Part shown: piece by piece, positions 33,151 through 43,523 of the stretch | How positions within the stretch are numbered: the first letter of the stretch is position 1 | Layout: every line of letters starts with the position of its first letter | Assembly (NCBI RefSeq): GCF_963169125.1 | Contig: NC_084795.1 | Span: 142,761,766 to 142,825,765, forward strand | DNA from: Humulus lupulus | Lineage: Eukaryota > Streptophyta > Magnoliopsida > Rosales > Cannabaceae | DNA length: 64,000 bases | Direction of reading: 5' to 3' | The notes under the pieces: model-generated | What the model was told of the DNA's origin: nothing | The model's database searches: none | Seen by the model: the letters and a program-made list of their open reading frames with translations, nothing else | Made by a program: the position numbers and the translations under genes

Positions 33151-35013
33151 TGTTAGGAATACTTTATACATGATCTTTATTTATTTTTATGTAGATCTAA
33201 TATTAAACAAATTAAAATGAGATAACCTAGCACATGGTTCTAAAATTGAATTCAAAGAGAAACAATGATAAGAATACTTACAGTATACACAGCGGAATGA
33301 AAGAGTCATTCCTTCAGTTTCTCTAACCCTTGTATCATTTATGTCGCAGAGTATTATCAAGAAACTGAACCAATCTTCTATAATCTTCACAGTCTTCCAA
33401 TGTATCCTTAGAATCACCTAGACTAGAGTGGGAAATTCTCAACACATGAGACAGATACAGAGAGAATAAGAGAAAATAACTAAGAGGCTTAGAAAATGAC
33501 TTGTGTTTAGAGAGAATCTAAAACCTATAAGAAAATCTGACTTCTGAACTTTTGAACTTGTGAAACTTATGTTTTGACTTCTCTCTATGCACTCCTTTTA
33601 TAGACTCAATTAGGTCATTTAATTTAATTAAAAAATCAATAAAATAATAGCCAATTTGAAGCCCAAGGTCGAAATTATCATGGGCTTTAGGCCCGTGAAA
33701 TTTTCCATTTCATTATAAGCTCATTGGACTTAAAATCAAGGTATGTATTATTTTCTATTGATTTAATTAATTAAATAATTATTTATATCCTTTATCAAAT
33801 TAATTATTTATAATTTGAACCTTGATTTAAACTTATTTATTAATTTAGATATCAATTTATCTTAATTAATAAATCTACCCTAATTTCTCTTTTCTTCTAA
33901 AAAATACATAACTCTATGAAACTATCCAAAATTGACCTGGTCAACTTTGATAATTCTAATTGATAATTAAATCAATTAATTGAGACTATCTAGATGATTT
34001 TATCCAAGGTACAATGGGGACCATGGGCCTATGAAATCAAGCTTCAATAAGTTATCATAAATCTAACAAATAAATTTACTAACTTATTAATTCCTCATGA
34101 CTCCACTATAGACTCAGAATTGCACTCTTGAATTCATAGAACGCTCTATAACAAATATAGATACGTTATTAATTATCCATTGTTACAACCACAATTTTCA
34201 CTCAATCCTCTATATATGGTCTACAATGAGATAGGACTAAAATACCGTTTTACCCCTCATTGTATTTTATCCTTAAAACACTTAGTTCCTTCTAAATGAT
34301 ATTTTAGTAAACTAATTTAATTACTGAAATGAGATCTCTATCATTTAACACCTTGAACCAAACTAAAAGGAAACCACTGTTTCACTTCTTCATCAGAAGC
34401 TATAGATGTTCATATCTATGATTAACACTCCCACTCAATTATACTACCGAGTTCCCAAGATGTAAGTATGGACTAGTCCGTAGGGTAAGCTGGTAACGAA
34501 CAAGTCAAAGAACTCAAATAATACAATCAGTTAGAATACTAACCACTCAGAATTGAGATTGAATTGACCTATGGTCAATTATATGATATGACTATAATAG
34601 ATAATAACGGTATGTTTACTTATCTTATCAACTGTCAATATCGGTCCTGTCCGATGTAACAAATACATCCGATCTTATCTACTTTGCTAATGTTTAGGAA
34701 AGAACATAACACTGTAATGTGTAAGTAGATCATATCATAGATTGGCAAGTCAATGTAAATCCTGTGCACTGACTAATCTTAGGACTAACTTATTTTGAAC
34801 ATATAATCATATTTATATTCCACTGTGATGACGTCACTATAAATAAGATTAGTTATATGATCGGGATTTAATAGAAGTTTATATTAAACAAATAACCATG
34901 AAAATAAAACATGTGAGCAAAGTGATTGACCAAGTCAAAAAATGATTTCTATTCTTTTATTGATAATAAAGTGAGATTACAAAGAATTTGGATTAGGGCA
35001 TAAAACCCCAACA
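33151..35013 (-). repeat. 5' LTR of copia element E
   Basis: On the plus strand it runs from TGTTAGGAATAC to ACCCCAACA; on the sense strand it starts TGTTGGGGTTTTATGCCC and ends CCTAACA. It is 1863 bp with short inverted TGTT/AACA ends. No internal coding sequence is present. The partner LTR is missing. Confidence 0.82.
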
Positions 35014-35760
35014 TTGTCAACTACGATTGTGCCCCTAGGATAACTATTGTCATGGCGTACCACTAGGTGGTCTACGCACTGGAGCAGGGTACATTTAGAT
35101 CTGGGTTGGAAGGATGCCGGTGGACGAGCTGATTTAGATTATACAGAACTATCCTAAAATCGGCAATAGCCCTATCATCTTGCATGCCAACATGTTGGCA
35201 TCGTTCATGACCTGGTGATAGTCCTTTTCTCCAGTGGGAAGACTGGATAATTTTTCGTATTGACCCCTGAGGGTCACAGATTTTCCCGTCCTCGCAAATA
35301 TGGCTGCACAAGAAACAAAATCAATTAAAACATGTACAAAAAAGAAATGTTTTAAAGGAACAAAATTCACGAGCTGAGTTCATAAGAGTAGAAGACTTAT
35401 GAGGACGGTTGAAGTACCAGTGTTCGCAGTTCTTGAAGCCATTCGACTAAAGAATAGATCTTTATAGTTGTTTGGATGATTGGGAAGCTCGATGACGAGG
35501 GTAGAGTTGGGAAACCGCGTGAGATAATAGAATCGATCACCTTTCCCTCTCTGATCACGGCTAGCTTTGAGGCAGAAGAAGTACAGTATGTCTGCAGGAG
35601 TGGGGACCTCCCACTCGTGCTTCAGAAATAAGTACTTCTACCCTGCCATAAGCCTGTAGGAGTTCGAGGGGAGTTGGAATGGAGCCAGCTTCACGTAGAT
35701 CAGGATGTCTGCGAAGTACTAGTCCAAAGGAAGGAACGCGCATGACTTTATGTGTTATGG
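35014..35760 (-). pseudogene. Antisense gene of element A, PF04195-like (truncated)
   Basis: On the minus strand the block LAPFQLPSNSYRLMAG (35694-35645), then PTPADILYFFCLKASRDQ and NYKDLFF (about 35448) aligns residue by residue with VAPFQITPNRYGML and NKEYFF of the D antisense gene. An intron follows, ending TTTCTTGTGCAG at about 35305. The next exon reads GKSVTLRGQYEKLSSLPTGE and continues to about 35150. There is a TAG at the Trp position near 35640 and a frame change near 35720. The 3' part was lost at the copia junction (35014). It lies opposite to gag-pol of A, as in D and H. Confidence 0.75.
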
Positions 35761-36493
35761 AATGTCAGGCCACTACTTTCCTTTGGAAAGCAGTTTTGTG
35801 CAAAATCGCTTAAGGAATCGTAACCCTTAAGCTACCTATTTTTAAACCTAGAAACCTTACAAGATTTTATGACCCAAACAAGTATTTTCGAAACCTATTT
35901 GATATTAGAACTACCCCAGATTAACCCAAAAATTTACCCAATTTTATGAGTACCTTCATATTCGGTTTCACTTATGGAGTCTAAAGTCGAAGCTCATTCC
36001 CTATTGACGTTCACAAAAGGCCTAACAATACCTAGCGATGAACATTACAAAAAGAAAAAAAAAAGTTGTCGGATCATTAAAGGTTGAGATACTTACAGGA
36101 AGTGTGTTCTTCGCCGGTAGGATGTAGACTCGGATCACAGAAAGCTCTTGGAAAGCTTTTGAGAATCTCAGCACGATGAATCGCTATGGGAATTCTGGGG
36201 AAGAAGGAGGAAATTTGAAAAATGGTAAATTTTTAAATGCAAAGGTGGTGAAGTTTGAAATTTGGCCATCCAATTGGGTTAGTTCAAGATCCAAGGGCCA
36301 AGATTAAATAGACCAAACAGCGGCAAAAAGTTGACAAGATAATTATTGCAGTCCTCGAAACCCGAACAGACGCCAATTGCGGTACACCGCGTGTCTAGTA
36401 CTCGAGTAGTGGGCAGGCATGGTTTTATGTAACAGAAGTCTAAAAGCCCCTACTGTGTAGGTCAGAAAGTGATGACATCATACACGAGCAGGA
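35761..36493 (-). promoter_or_regulatory. Upstream region and leader intron remnant of the antisense gene of A
   Basis: No gene on the plus strand. On the minus strand CTTCCTGTAAGTATC near 36100 is a good 5' splice site, in the place where D has its leader intron, so this is probably the decayed leader and promoter of the antisense gene. The region 36200-36450 is AT-rich with no obvious TATA box. Confidence 0.45.
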
Positions 36494-36507
36494 GCTTGGG
36501 GGGCAAA
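36494..36507 (+). promoter_or_regulatory. Polypurine tract of element A
   Basis: GCTTGGGGGGCAAA lies directly before the 3' LTR. It is nearly the same as the tract of D and shows that A is transcribed on the plus strand. Confidence 0.85.
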
Positions 36508-37245
36508 TATTGTACCCTGATTTTAGCACGAGTCATTGCACTCAGCTCGGGTACAATTGGTAGATAAATATACGGAGATATAGCCAAAGAGAATGATATC
36601 TGCTTATTATCCACGCGGACAACTCGAGATTCATAGTGGTTATACGTGGTGTAAGGCGTCCTGAGTTTATCCCGAATTGAGGATGCAATGGCTGTGAAGC
36701 GCGAGCTCATAATTTTAAATAGATGTTGAAGCATGAGCTTGGAGGAGATATCCAGCTCGTGGTAATTCTAGTATATTGCATACTCAGAGATCCCCAGAGA
36801 CTCGGGATCCTCTTTTATACATTTATTAATGACCAGGCTGTCATATTTATTATCTGAGATGGCAGGAACCTATTTATTTTATTATCAAATCATATCCCAA
36901 TATAAATGGGAATTATTTGTATTCAATATAGATATTATGTAAATGCATGATTGACTCACGCGGTTACCCAAACATGTCCATGGAATTCCCCTATAAATAC
37001 TGAGAATATTGGACAGGAAAGGGGACCATTATTCTGTAATACCAAAACTCTGCCAAAATAGAGAGAGAGAGAGAGAGAAACAACAATAATATTGACTCGT
37101 GGACTAGGTGGATTTTAACCACTGAACCACGTAAAAATTTTGTATTCTTGAGTGAATTCATTTTATTTTTAATTACGGTTTATTATCAAGCACTAATCTG
37201 CCTTATAATTTCTTAATACACTGTTGGCGAAAAACCGCATCAACA
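36508..37245 (+). repeat. 3' LTR of element A
   Basis: Begins TATTGTACCCTG (TG end mutated to TA) and ends GCATCAACA, 738 bp. It matches the 5' LTR at 5290-6627 with many substitutions. A TATA box (CCTATAAATAC) lies at 36990-37000 and an expanded (GA)n tract at about 37060-37078 is longer than in the 5' copy. Confidence 0.88.
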
Positions 37246-37284
37246 AAAATGATCTCAAACTATAATTTAAACAAAGAAATGTAT

Positions 37285-37360
37285 TTGGAATGGTGGTAAG
37301 TCCATTGATTGTTAAAGAGGAAGTGGGGGTTTAATTCCCCTTCCTCACATTTTTTGACAA
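37285..37360 (+). repeat. Possible tRNA-derived SINE head
   Basis: TGGTGGTAAGTCC (about 37291-37303) resembles a polymerase III A box, and GGTTTAATTCC (37328-37338) resembles a B box at a tRNA-like spacing. The latter sits in GTGGGGGTTTAATTCCCC, which can fold like a T-arm. There is no full cloverleaf, so a SINE remnant is more likely than a tRNA gene. Low certainty. Confidence 0.35.
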
Positions 37361-37377
37361 TAATAAAATGAGCCTAA

Positions 37378-37640
37378 AAGTGGACCCGAATTTGGGCCCA
37401 AATAAGGAAAGTGGGCCGACCCAATTTGGGTCTGACACGACAGGAAGCACGACGCAACATGGGTTGTGCTTATGAATTGTGCTGGGCTTACTCTTTCAAA
37501 TATGGGCAGGCCTGATCCCGTACGAATTTAAATACGGACCTAGCCCGATTCGACCTGAATTATTCAGAGGCACAAAAATGTGGGTCGTGTCGAGCCAGGC
37601 TGACCCACATTCGGCACGACCCACATTTACAGCTCTATCT
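37378..37640. repeat. Dispersed GGGCC/CACGAC-rich repeat with a hairpin end
   Basis: A locally GC-rich stretch with repeated GGGCC, CACGAC and GACCC motifs, unlike its AT-rich surroundings. It ends in an inverted repeat: TGTGGGTCGTG at 37579-37589 and CACGACCCACA at 37615-37625, with flanking partial pairing. It looks like a piece of a dispersed repeat. I cannot name the family. Confidence 0.45.
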
Positions 37641-38500
37641 ATAATATTAATATGGTAAGGTGATAACTTATTTTTGACTGATTATTTGTTTTCTAAAAAT
37701 TGAAAAAATTGATTATTTAAAAATATATATATTTTGAAAAAAATGGAAATAATAAATAATGTAAAAGATAAGAATCTTCCACCTCATTTCAAAAACACTT
37801 AATTAAAGATTTGGAGATTGGATGATTAGAGATAAGTTTTGATTTAATTTTGGCACTCTTACATATAAATATTATATCTATTAAACAAACTTCATATTAT
37901 TATTTATATATAATTAGTAGTATAAAAATATATGGTGATTATTGATTTTATCTTAAGCTTATATTAATTGATTAATAAATATTTTTTTTTATTTAAAAGA
38001 ATAATAGTTTCTGGGTGAATTCTCTCTCATTATATATTTTTGTAAATTTATAATTAATTCTTTTTATAATATATAATGAGTTTTTTTTTTTTTAAATGTT
38101 TACTTATATTTAAATTAAATGAAAATTATTATGAATATTGTCATGAATTTCTTTAATCATACCACCTTTCTTAAAATTCAATTTGACATTAATGAATATG
38201 TGAAAAATAAAAATGTTAGTTTCATAAAATGTCTTCCCAAGAAGATGAAAAAGCATATTAAAAAAAAAAAAAAATAGTATAATCCTAAGTCCTAGCCAAA
38301 CTCCACATATTCATTATTCAGTAAAAGAATACTCCAAGTAGGGTACATGAGTGAAATCTGGATGCTAATTTCGTTCCACTCTTAATTTTACAACAAAAAT
38401 AAAAAATAAAAAAAAAAATACTTTATCTCACTCTGGCAACCAATAGTATAAAAACTTTGTTATACGTAATTAGTAAAACAATTTATATATTTTCAGTTTT
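37641..38500. other. AT-rich flank
   Basis: No gene, no recognisable transposon end. Long poly-A and poly-T runs at about 37979-37988, 38081-38092 and 38259-38274. Confidence 0.55.
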
Positions 38501-39005
38501 ATCTTGCGAACGTTATCTACTGCAAATGCTTATCGGATAGCAACCTCTTCAAAGCAGCTGGAATTGATTGTCGAACACACCGTAGATTTTATCACCCCTA
38601 GGACGCTTGGTTAGTTAAACCATAAATGAAAGGGTTGTCTCCAAATCGAAGTGAATTTAGAAACATATATGAAGGTCAGAAATAACGTACACGCCAACAA
38701 GATGTTCTTTAAATATCTGATCAAAGGTACGACAGATTTCCATAACCATGTATAATTTTCCCTGTAATTTAAAAAAAGTGAACATTATTAAGAGTATACA
38801 TTCAATATTCTTAATACTACAAGAAACTTTAAACCACTTAAGGAAAGAAAATAAAGTAAGAGGAGGCACTAGTTGCAATTCTTACACCAACATCAGTAGC
38901 AATGGGCCTTCCATGTCGGCTCATTTTTGCCTCCAGCTCCGTAATAGTCTTGCTAATAAGAGACTGAAGGCTTGGGATTCTGGACTTGATCACAGTTTCC
39001 AAATG
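38501..39005 (-). pseudogene. Dynamin-related protein 1 (DRP1-like) gene fragment
   Basis: On the minus strand an exon at 39005-38886 reads [20 protein letters not shown] and ends [10 protein letters not shown] 124-bp GT-AG intron (GTAAGA to TTACAG) follows, then an exon at 38761-38691 with MEICRTFDQIFKEHL, then a second intron whose acceptor looks damaged, then about 38605-38501 with GDKIYGVFDNQ. From memory this is the dynamin middle/stalk region of plant DRP1 proteins, GTPases that act in membrane scission during cytokinesis and endocytosis. A one-base loss after DNQ and a stop near the end break the last exon. Introns are retained, so it is a DNA-level fragment, not a retrocopy. No GTPase domain or other exon is present nearby. 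Confidence 0.82.
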
Positions 39006-39014
39006 CTGAAAATT

Positions 39015-39489
39015 TGATTACATTCAGCTATTATAGAACAAAGTTTGTTGTATAATGTATTATTAGAATTTAATTAGGTATTTGAATAGGTTTGTTTATA
39101 TTTTCAGTTACAAATGGATTTATATTATTATAACTTATATTTGCAATTAACTGTTAGATTTATTTTTATAGGCTAATAAATAATATAACAAAATAAATTT
39201 AAAATTCTCACAAAAAAGATAAAGTAGATTGAAGAAAATATATGATGCCAAGAAAGACAACCTTTACGGTTTCTAAGGTTAGTTAGTAAGTTATTTCATA
39301 TTTTAGTGCATTTAAATAATTAATTATTATTATTTAAAAAAATTAATGAAAAGAATGAGAAGAGTGAATGTTTTGGAGATTTTAGTATAGATTTAATAAT
39401 AAATCTATACAAAATCTATATACTTATATAAAGCTGAGGACGAAAGAGGTGAGATGGCAGCTTAAATGACCTACTTCTCTTAATCTTTA
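39015..39489. other. AT-rich flank left of element H
   Basis: No gene. The last bases before H (TTTAT, 39485-39489) are the candidate left TSD of H, whose right end lies outside the window. Confidence 0.55.
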
Positions 39490-39899
39490 TGTTGATGCAA
39501 CAACTTTGCCTTTCTATATCTGGAGGTATTTGCTGACGAATTCTAACTCTCCGATCCTTCTCCGATGATGATGATCACTTTGACAATTGTTGAACCGTCG
39601 GGGGTACCTGCAAGAAAGACACTCCGATGCCTAAGTCAGTTTTTTCGATCCTTTCATTTGAATAAGAGTTCAGTATTTATAGAACAAAAATGTTAGGAGG
39701 TTAGTTGGTTAAGTTGAATCCCTGATTCGTGGGGAAAATAACTGAATTTCCCCCCAAAATATATTTGGTTCAATTAAAATATACAGAGGTCAGAGGCGCA
39801 GATCACCTCTGACCCGCGGCTTTTGTCTTCGGAGCCTCTGCAAGAGCAAAATGACTCGTTTTAGTATACTTAAAATGGAGAAGGTCTTTGGGCCCAACA
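39490..39899 (-). repeat. 3' LTR of element H
   Basis: On the plus strand TGTTGATGC to GGGCCCAACA; on the sense strand TGTTGGGCCC to GCATCAACA, 410 bp. The sense strand carries a TATA box (CTATAAATACTG) at about 39672-39683. It is followed on the right by a polypurine tract, which supports this boundary. The partner LTR is outside the window, so the end points are not confirmed by comparison. Confidence 0.7.
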
Positions 39900-39914
39900 G
39901 ATGCCCCCCGGCCC
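39900..39914 (-). promoter_or_regulatory. Polypurine tract of element H
   Basis: The minus strand reads GGGCCGGGGGGCATC directly before the 3' LTR. It has the same G6 core as the tracts of A and D. Confidence 0.75.
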
Positions 39915-40260
39915 AAGCTTCGAACGGACAATGCACGCCTATTCACTCGAACCTTGGGCCGACTCTTCAATGCCAAAGATTTCGCCCAAAGCTGTCACTT
40001 CCCGTTAATCGAGGTGGGCCGTAGGCGCACAATCACATAGACCCCTGACATTTATCATTTAGAATTTAGTGCAAGCACAATTACCGAGTATTGCACTTGA
40101 TTAAGGCATTTTGTTTCCCATTTCGTTGGTCATGTTCAAATAATCTTTATTTCAAACTTTTCAAACTTCATTTTAGCTTTTCAGAGAAGAACTCAGAGAG
40201 AAAAACCCTAAGATTGATCGTCCTTCTATTCTCACAGCAAACCTCCCAATTCTCCTAACC
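39915..40260 (+). promoter_or_regulatory. Upstream region of the antisense gene of H
   Basis: Non-coding leader before the ATG at 40261. It ends with AGAGAGAAAAACCCTAAG (about 40194-40213), similar to the leader of the D antisense gene. No convincing TATA box is visible. Confidence 0.4.
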
Positions 40261-40641
40261 ATGTCTTCACATTCATCTCCTCGGCCTATGGATCGTGAAG
40301 GATACAAAGCTGCATACGAACGCATACGCAAGTCATTTGACATTCTAGATAATGTCATGGTCCGAATGCTCACAGATTCTGAGCTAAGGGAATGGCGATT
40401 CAAAGATGTGGTCAAGCCCAGCGAGATCGTCATGAGTCTGAGGCACATAGAATGGCTTCGTTTTCCTCTCCCTACTCTGCTAGTGCAGATAATTTCAAAC
40501 TCGGGAGCTCACATTTCTCAATTCCTCCCGAACGTTATTCAATCCATAGTCGGCGCTCAGATGATTGGAGCTCTTAGGAATGTTGACATTCAGTCGGATG
40601 ATATCTACGCATGCTTTACTAAGTCGACTAATGATTAGTGG
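40261..40641 (+). pseudogene. Antisense gene of H, 5' part (cut by solo LTR I)
   Basis: Open from ATG at 40261 to a TAG at 40636. The region LPTLLVQIISNSGAHISQFLP lies where D has FVGVANYFGVAPFQITPN, so this is the N-terminal part of the PF04195-like protein. Spacing and a loose similarity support this, not identity. The frame meets solo LTR I at 40642 and resumes in phase at 42428 (WKSRLGIKQ). The TAG at 40636 would be an in-frame stop in the joined gene. Confidence 0.65.
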
Positions 40642-42427
40642 TGAAAAATACACATTTATTGATTTTAATATTCAAAATAAATTAAGTTTTAATTAATATT
40701 TTCATTGAATTAATATGATTTATTTTATAAATGAAAATATTTAATTATGATTTAATTTATTGTTATTTTGTAGGAATCAAAGTTGTATTTTGAAACTTTG
40801 AAATGAAGAGAAAAGAAAATAATTAAATCTGAAAAAAGAGAATAGAAAGTGGCATTTTTCTTGAAAGTAAGTGGCCCAATTGGAAGGAGAAGCCCAGGCC
40901 CGTCCTTCCCCAAGCCCACCGAAGCCGAGCCGAGCCATGCGCCACCGAGCCGAGCCGCCTGCCAGCCTCCCTGTGCACCACTTGTCCGTGCCCCAGCGCG
41001 CCATCTGTCCCTAGCAACCTTCCTCAGCACCCCAGCAAGCTGCCCTTCAACCAGTCTCCCACTCTCCAGCAGCCTCTCACGCCCAAACCCCAAATGAAAG
41101 GCTCAATCCTCTCACGCCTAAGCCTCCTTTGGCCATGCACCTTTCAGTAGCCCAACACTTCTCTTCAGCCAGCCCTATGCATCAATACCCGAATCCGTAG
41201 GCCCATTTGAAGCTCCTCCAAGCCCAGCCAGCCGCCTACGTGGCAGTTTCCCATTGGCTGGGAATGGGTCAAAACCCACATCTGCCACCAACCACCTTCA
41301 ACCCATATTTTGTGGGTATTGGGCCTTGCAAAATTGCCATTTTGAGCTTGAAAGCTCATCTTTTTTGGTGCTTTAGAAAAATGGCATTTTGACCATACAC
41401 CAAAATAACTAGGTTAATATTTATAATAAGATTTGATTTTTCAAAATTATATTTTATTATTAATATTTCAGATTTATTTTTTAAGCCCCAAATTGTTGTT
41501 TAATTTCTTTTTAGTCCTTTTCTCTCTCTATAAATGGGGACTCTTTCTTCACATTTTCTATGTAATTTTTAGGTAGCAAAACTCTACCAAATTTTAGTCT
41601 CATTTCTCATATTTTCTCTCTAGAATTTTATGAGAATGTCTAGCATGATAGGCTAACCTTCTTAGGAAGGTTAGGATGATCATATATGCACTATGACTTT
41701 GTTTGGTATTTTTGATTCACCATGTGCTTGAAGTTTATACATTTTAGTGATTTATTTTCTTTGATCTCTACTTCTTCATCTTGTTATCTATATTTATGTT
41801 TACTAATAGTATATAGATTTTGTCATGCAATTTCTATGTATTATCAAATTAGTGAAAATAATATAGATAATATATTCATCATTTCTCCATCTCATTCATA
41901 TATATTTACTTTTGCTAAATCTATATAGAATTAGTCATGCTCTTTCTATGTATTTTATAAATAGTAAAAGTAATATTTGTGTTAGGTTTTATGTCCAATC
42001 TTTTATTGCATTATTGCCAATGGTATAATGTCATTTTTAGATTTCTCATAAGATTTATCTCATCTTTCCATGGTAAAGAATAATAATCACTTGAATACAT
42101 TTTGTGAAATATATTTGCGCTTTAATGTTAAATCTTCCAAATGAATAGTTGGGATGTGAACTATCCATTTGTGTAATTTTTGTGAATCAAAGATCCAAAT
42201 AAATAAGTATGCATATTGGTGACTCTTCATCCTTCCTATTTGTTACCTATTGTTACATCACACTTTATTCTATCTTTATTTCTAATCTTTAAATTTCAAA
42301 AGCAACAAAAATAACACTTGTTCTATTTACTTCATATTATTTATCTCTAACATTTATTTATTGATTAACTTTATTTCTTTGCCTCCTTGTGGAATCGACC
42401 GCCTGATCTATACTATGACAACCGCTA
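40642..42427 (+). mobile_element. Solo LTR I, Athila-like
   Basis: Starts TGAAAAATACAC and ends ACCGCTA (probably a decayed CA), with a perfect TSD AGTGG (40637-40641 and 42428-42432), 1786 bp. It includes TTATTTTGTAGGAATC (about 40762-40778), which resembles the start of fragment J (TTTTGTGTTTTTAGGATTTTC), and a TGTGGAATCGACC block near its 3' end common in long plant gypsy LTRs. The GC-rich middle (40870-41100) creates short open frames that I treat as chance. Sense strand judged plus from these blocks. Confidence 0.72.
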
Positions 42428-43523
42428 AGTGGAAGTCACGTTTGGGCATTAAACAACTAACAAAGCAATAGAAGGTAAACCCTGGAAGACCTTCTATCTT
42501 TCCCCCAAAAAGGACTAAACAATCTTTACTGATTTCGACAGCTCCCATAGAAATTGGGACAAATACTTCTTTGCAATTGGAGGTGCGTGGTATCCTGAAT
42601 TTCTGCCCCAAGAAATTTTCCCCTTGGCCAAGGTTTTCATAAAAGGTGAGTTCTGTCTTTACTTTGTTCTCTCTCATCTTTCGTGTAAGTACATTATGTC
42701 TGAATGATTGTTCGTTAATCTGGCCCTATGCGTTGCCATTTTATTTTATGTACCAGATTTTGCGTGGCCTCAGGTCAACATGAGTCCCAAGCGACAGAGC
42801 CTATTGACAGAGAAAGAGCTCATTCATGAGTCCAAAGAAAATGCCATCAGCATCAGAGGTGTAATGAACCCCTACTGCATGCAAATCATGACTCGGCTCT
42901 GCTTCCTGGATCGAACTGATCTTGGTGCTATGTGGGTCAGGACATAGAAGGGCGACATGTCCCTTGCCCAGATCACGGCTATGTGTGCGAAGAAATTAGG
43001 AGTGTTCTTGAAAATGTCCCCTCCTATTTCTTTGACTCTGTCATTATCAAAGACTGAGTATGAAAGGGCGTGCTCCGAACCTTTGCCGCATGTGCCAAGC
43101 ATCAAGGGATCCCTGAGAACAAGAAGAGAGATGGCTCTGACTTAGCTCCTATCGCAGAATCGTCTCCTGACAAATCTACTTTAGCACGCAGGTCTTCTCA
43201 AATACACGGGTGATCCTCTACGCCTTCTGATGCTCTGCAGGTCCAACCTCTCCAACAGGTGCCTTTGCCAAAGGATGCCCTGGGGAAGAGGAAGTCCCGA
43301 GAGGAATCCTCTGACGAAGACTCGGACGATGGAAAATGTATTTCGTCCAAGCTTTGGATCTCAAGAAGTTCTGCTTCTACCGCTAGGGGCTATTCTCTAA
43401 CAATCCCCAAGCTTACTCCAGGGAAGTTACCAACTGGGCAAGCTTTGTCATTGCACAAGAAGCCTCTGGGGTCTGCCCCCGTTGGTTCTTTACCTACATC
43501 ATCCTCTTCTTCACCTGTACCGG
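42428..43523 (+). pseudogene. Antisense gene of H, central part (two exons)
   Basis: Continues after solo LTR I. Coding similarity is recognisable in YFFAIGGAWYPEFLP (near 42560), which ends at a consensus donor (AAAAG then GTGAGT) at 42645/42646. The intron runs to an acceptor (TGGCCTCAG) at 42773. The next exon begins VNMSPKRQSLLTEKE, has a TAG near 42945, and ends in a Ser/Pro-rich acidic stretch (EESSDEDSDDGK, then SSSSSPVP) that is cut at 43523 by solo LTR K1. Several frame changes are present. Confidence 0.65.

Larger units (their letters stand above)
27561..35013 (-). mobile_element. Element E: truncated Ty1/copia retrotransposon inside element A
   Basis: On the minus strand: 5' LTR (35013-33151), a primer-binding site similar to initiator methionine tRNA, a 2.3-kb AT-rich leader, gag (interrupted by solo LTR F), CCHC knuckle and the start of protease, ending at about 27567. 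Integrase, RT, RNase H and the 3' LTR are missing. The left edge abuts the RNase H-integrase linker of A and the right edge abuts the antisense gene of A. The A integrase and the downstream half of E are both gone, so a single deletion across the left junction after insertion is the simplest explanation. No TSD can be checked because one end is lost. Confidence 0.82.
5290..37245 (+). mobile_element. Element A: old nested Ty3/gypsy (Tat-like) retrotransposon
   Basis: The outer element of the left nest. It has a 5' LTR (5290-6627, itself interrupted), a conserved post-LTR motif, gag from 6688, a protease near 13300, reverse transcriptase split between about 14050-14402 and 26065-26340, RNase H to about 27560, an antisense PF04195-like gene at its 3' side, a polypurine tract (36494-36507) and a 3' LTR (36508-37245). 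The integrase and most of the antisense gene are missing next to the copia insertion E. Its LTRs differ at roughly 40-50 positions by eye, far more than those of the inserted element D, in line with the nesting order. The TSD is unclear: GAAAA on the left and AAAAT on the right share only AAAA. Without later insertions the remnant would be only about 10 kb. Confidence 0.85.

Noticed and set aside
37285..37360. Functional tRNA gene
   Set aside because: No acceptor stem, D-arm or anticodon arm can be drawn; only box-like motifs exist.
40752..41097. Overlapping ORFs on both strands in the GC-rich middle of solo LTR I
   Set aside because: They lie inside an LTR, have no recognisable domain, and the strand-symmetric open frames follow from base composition.
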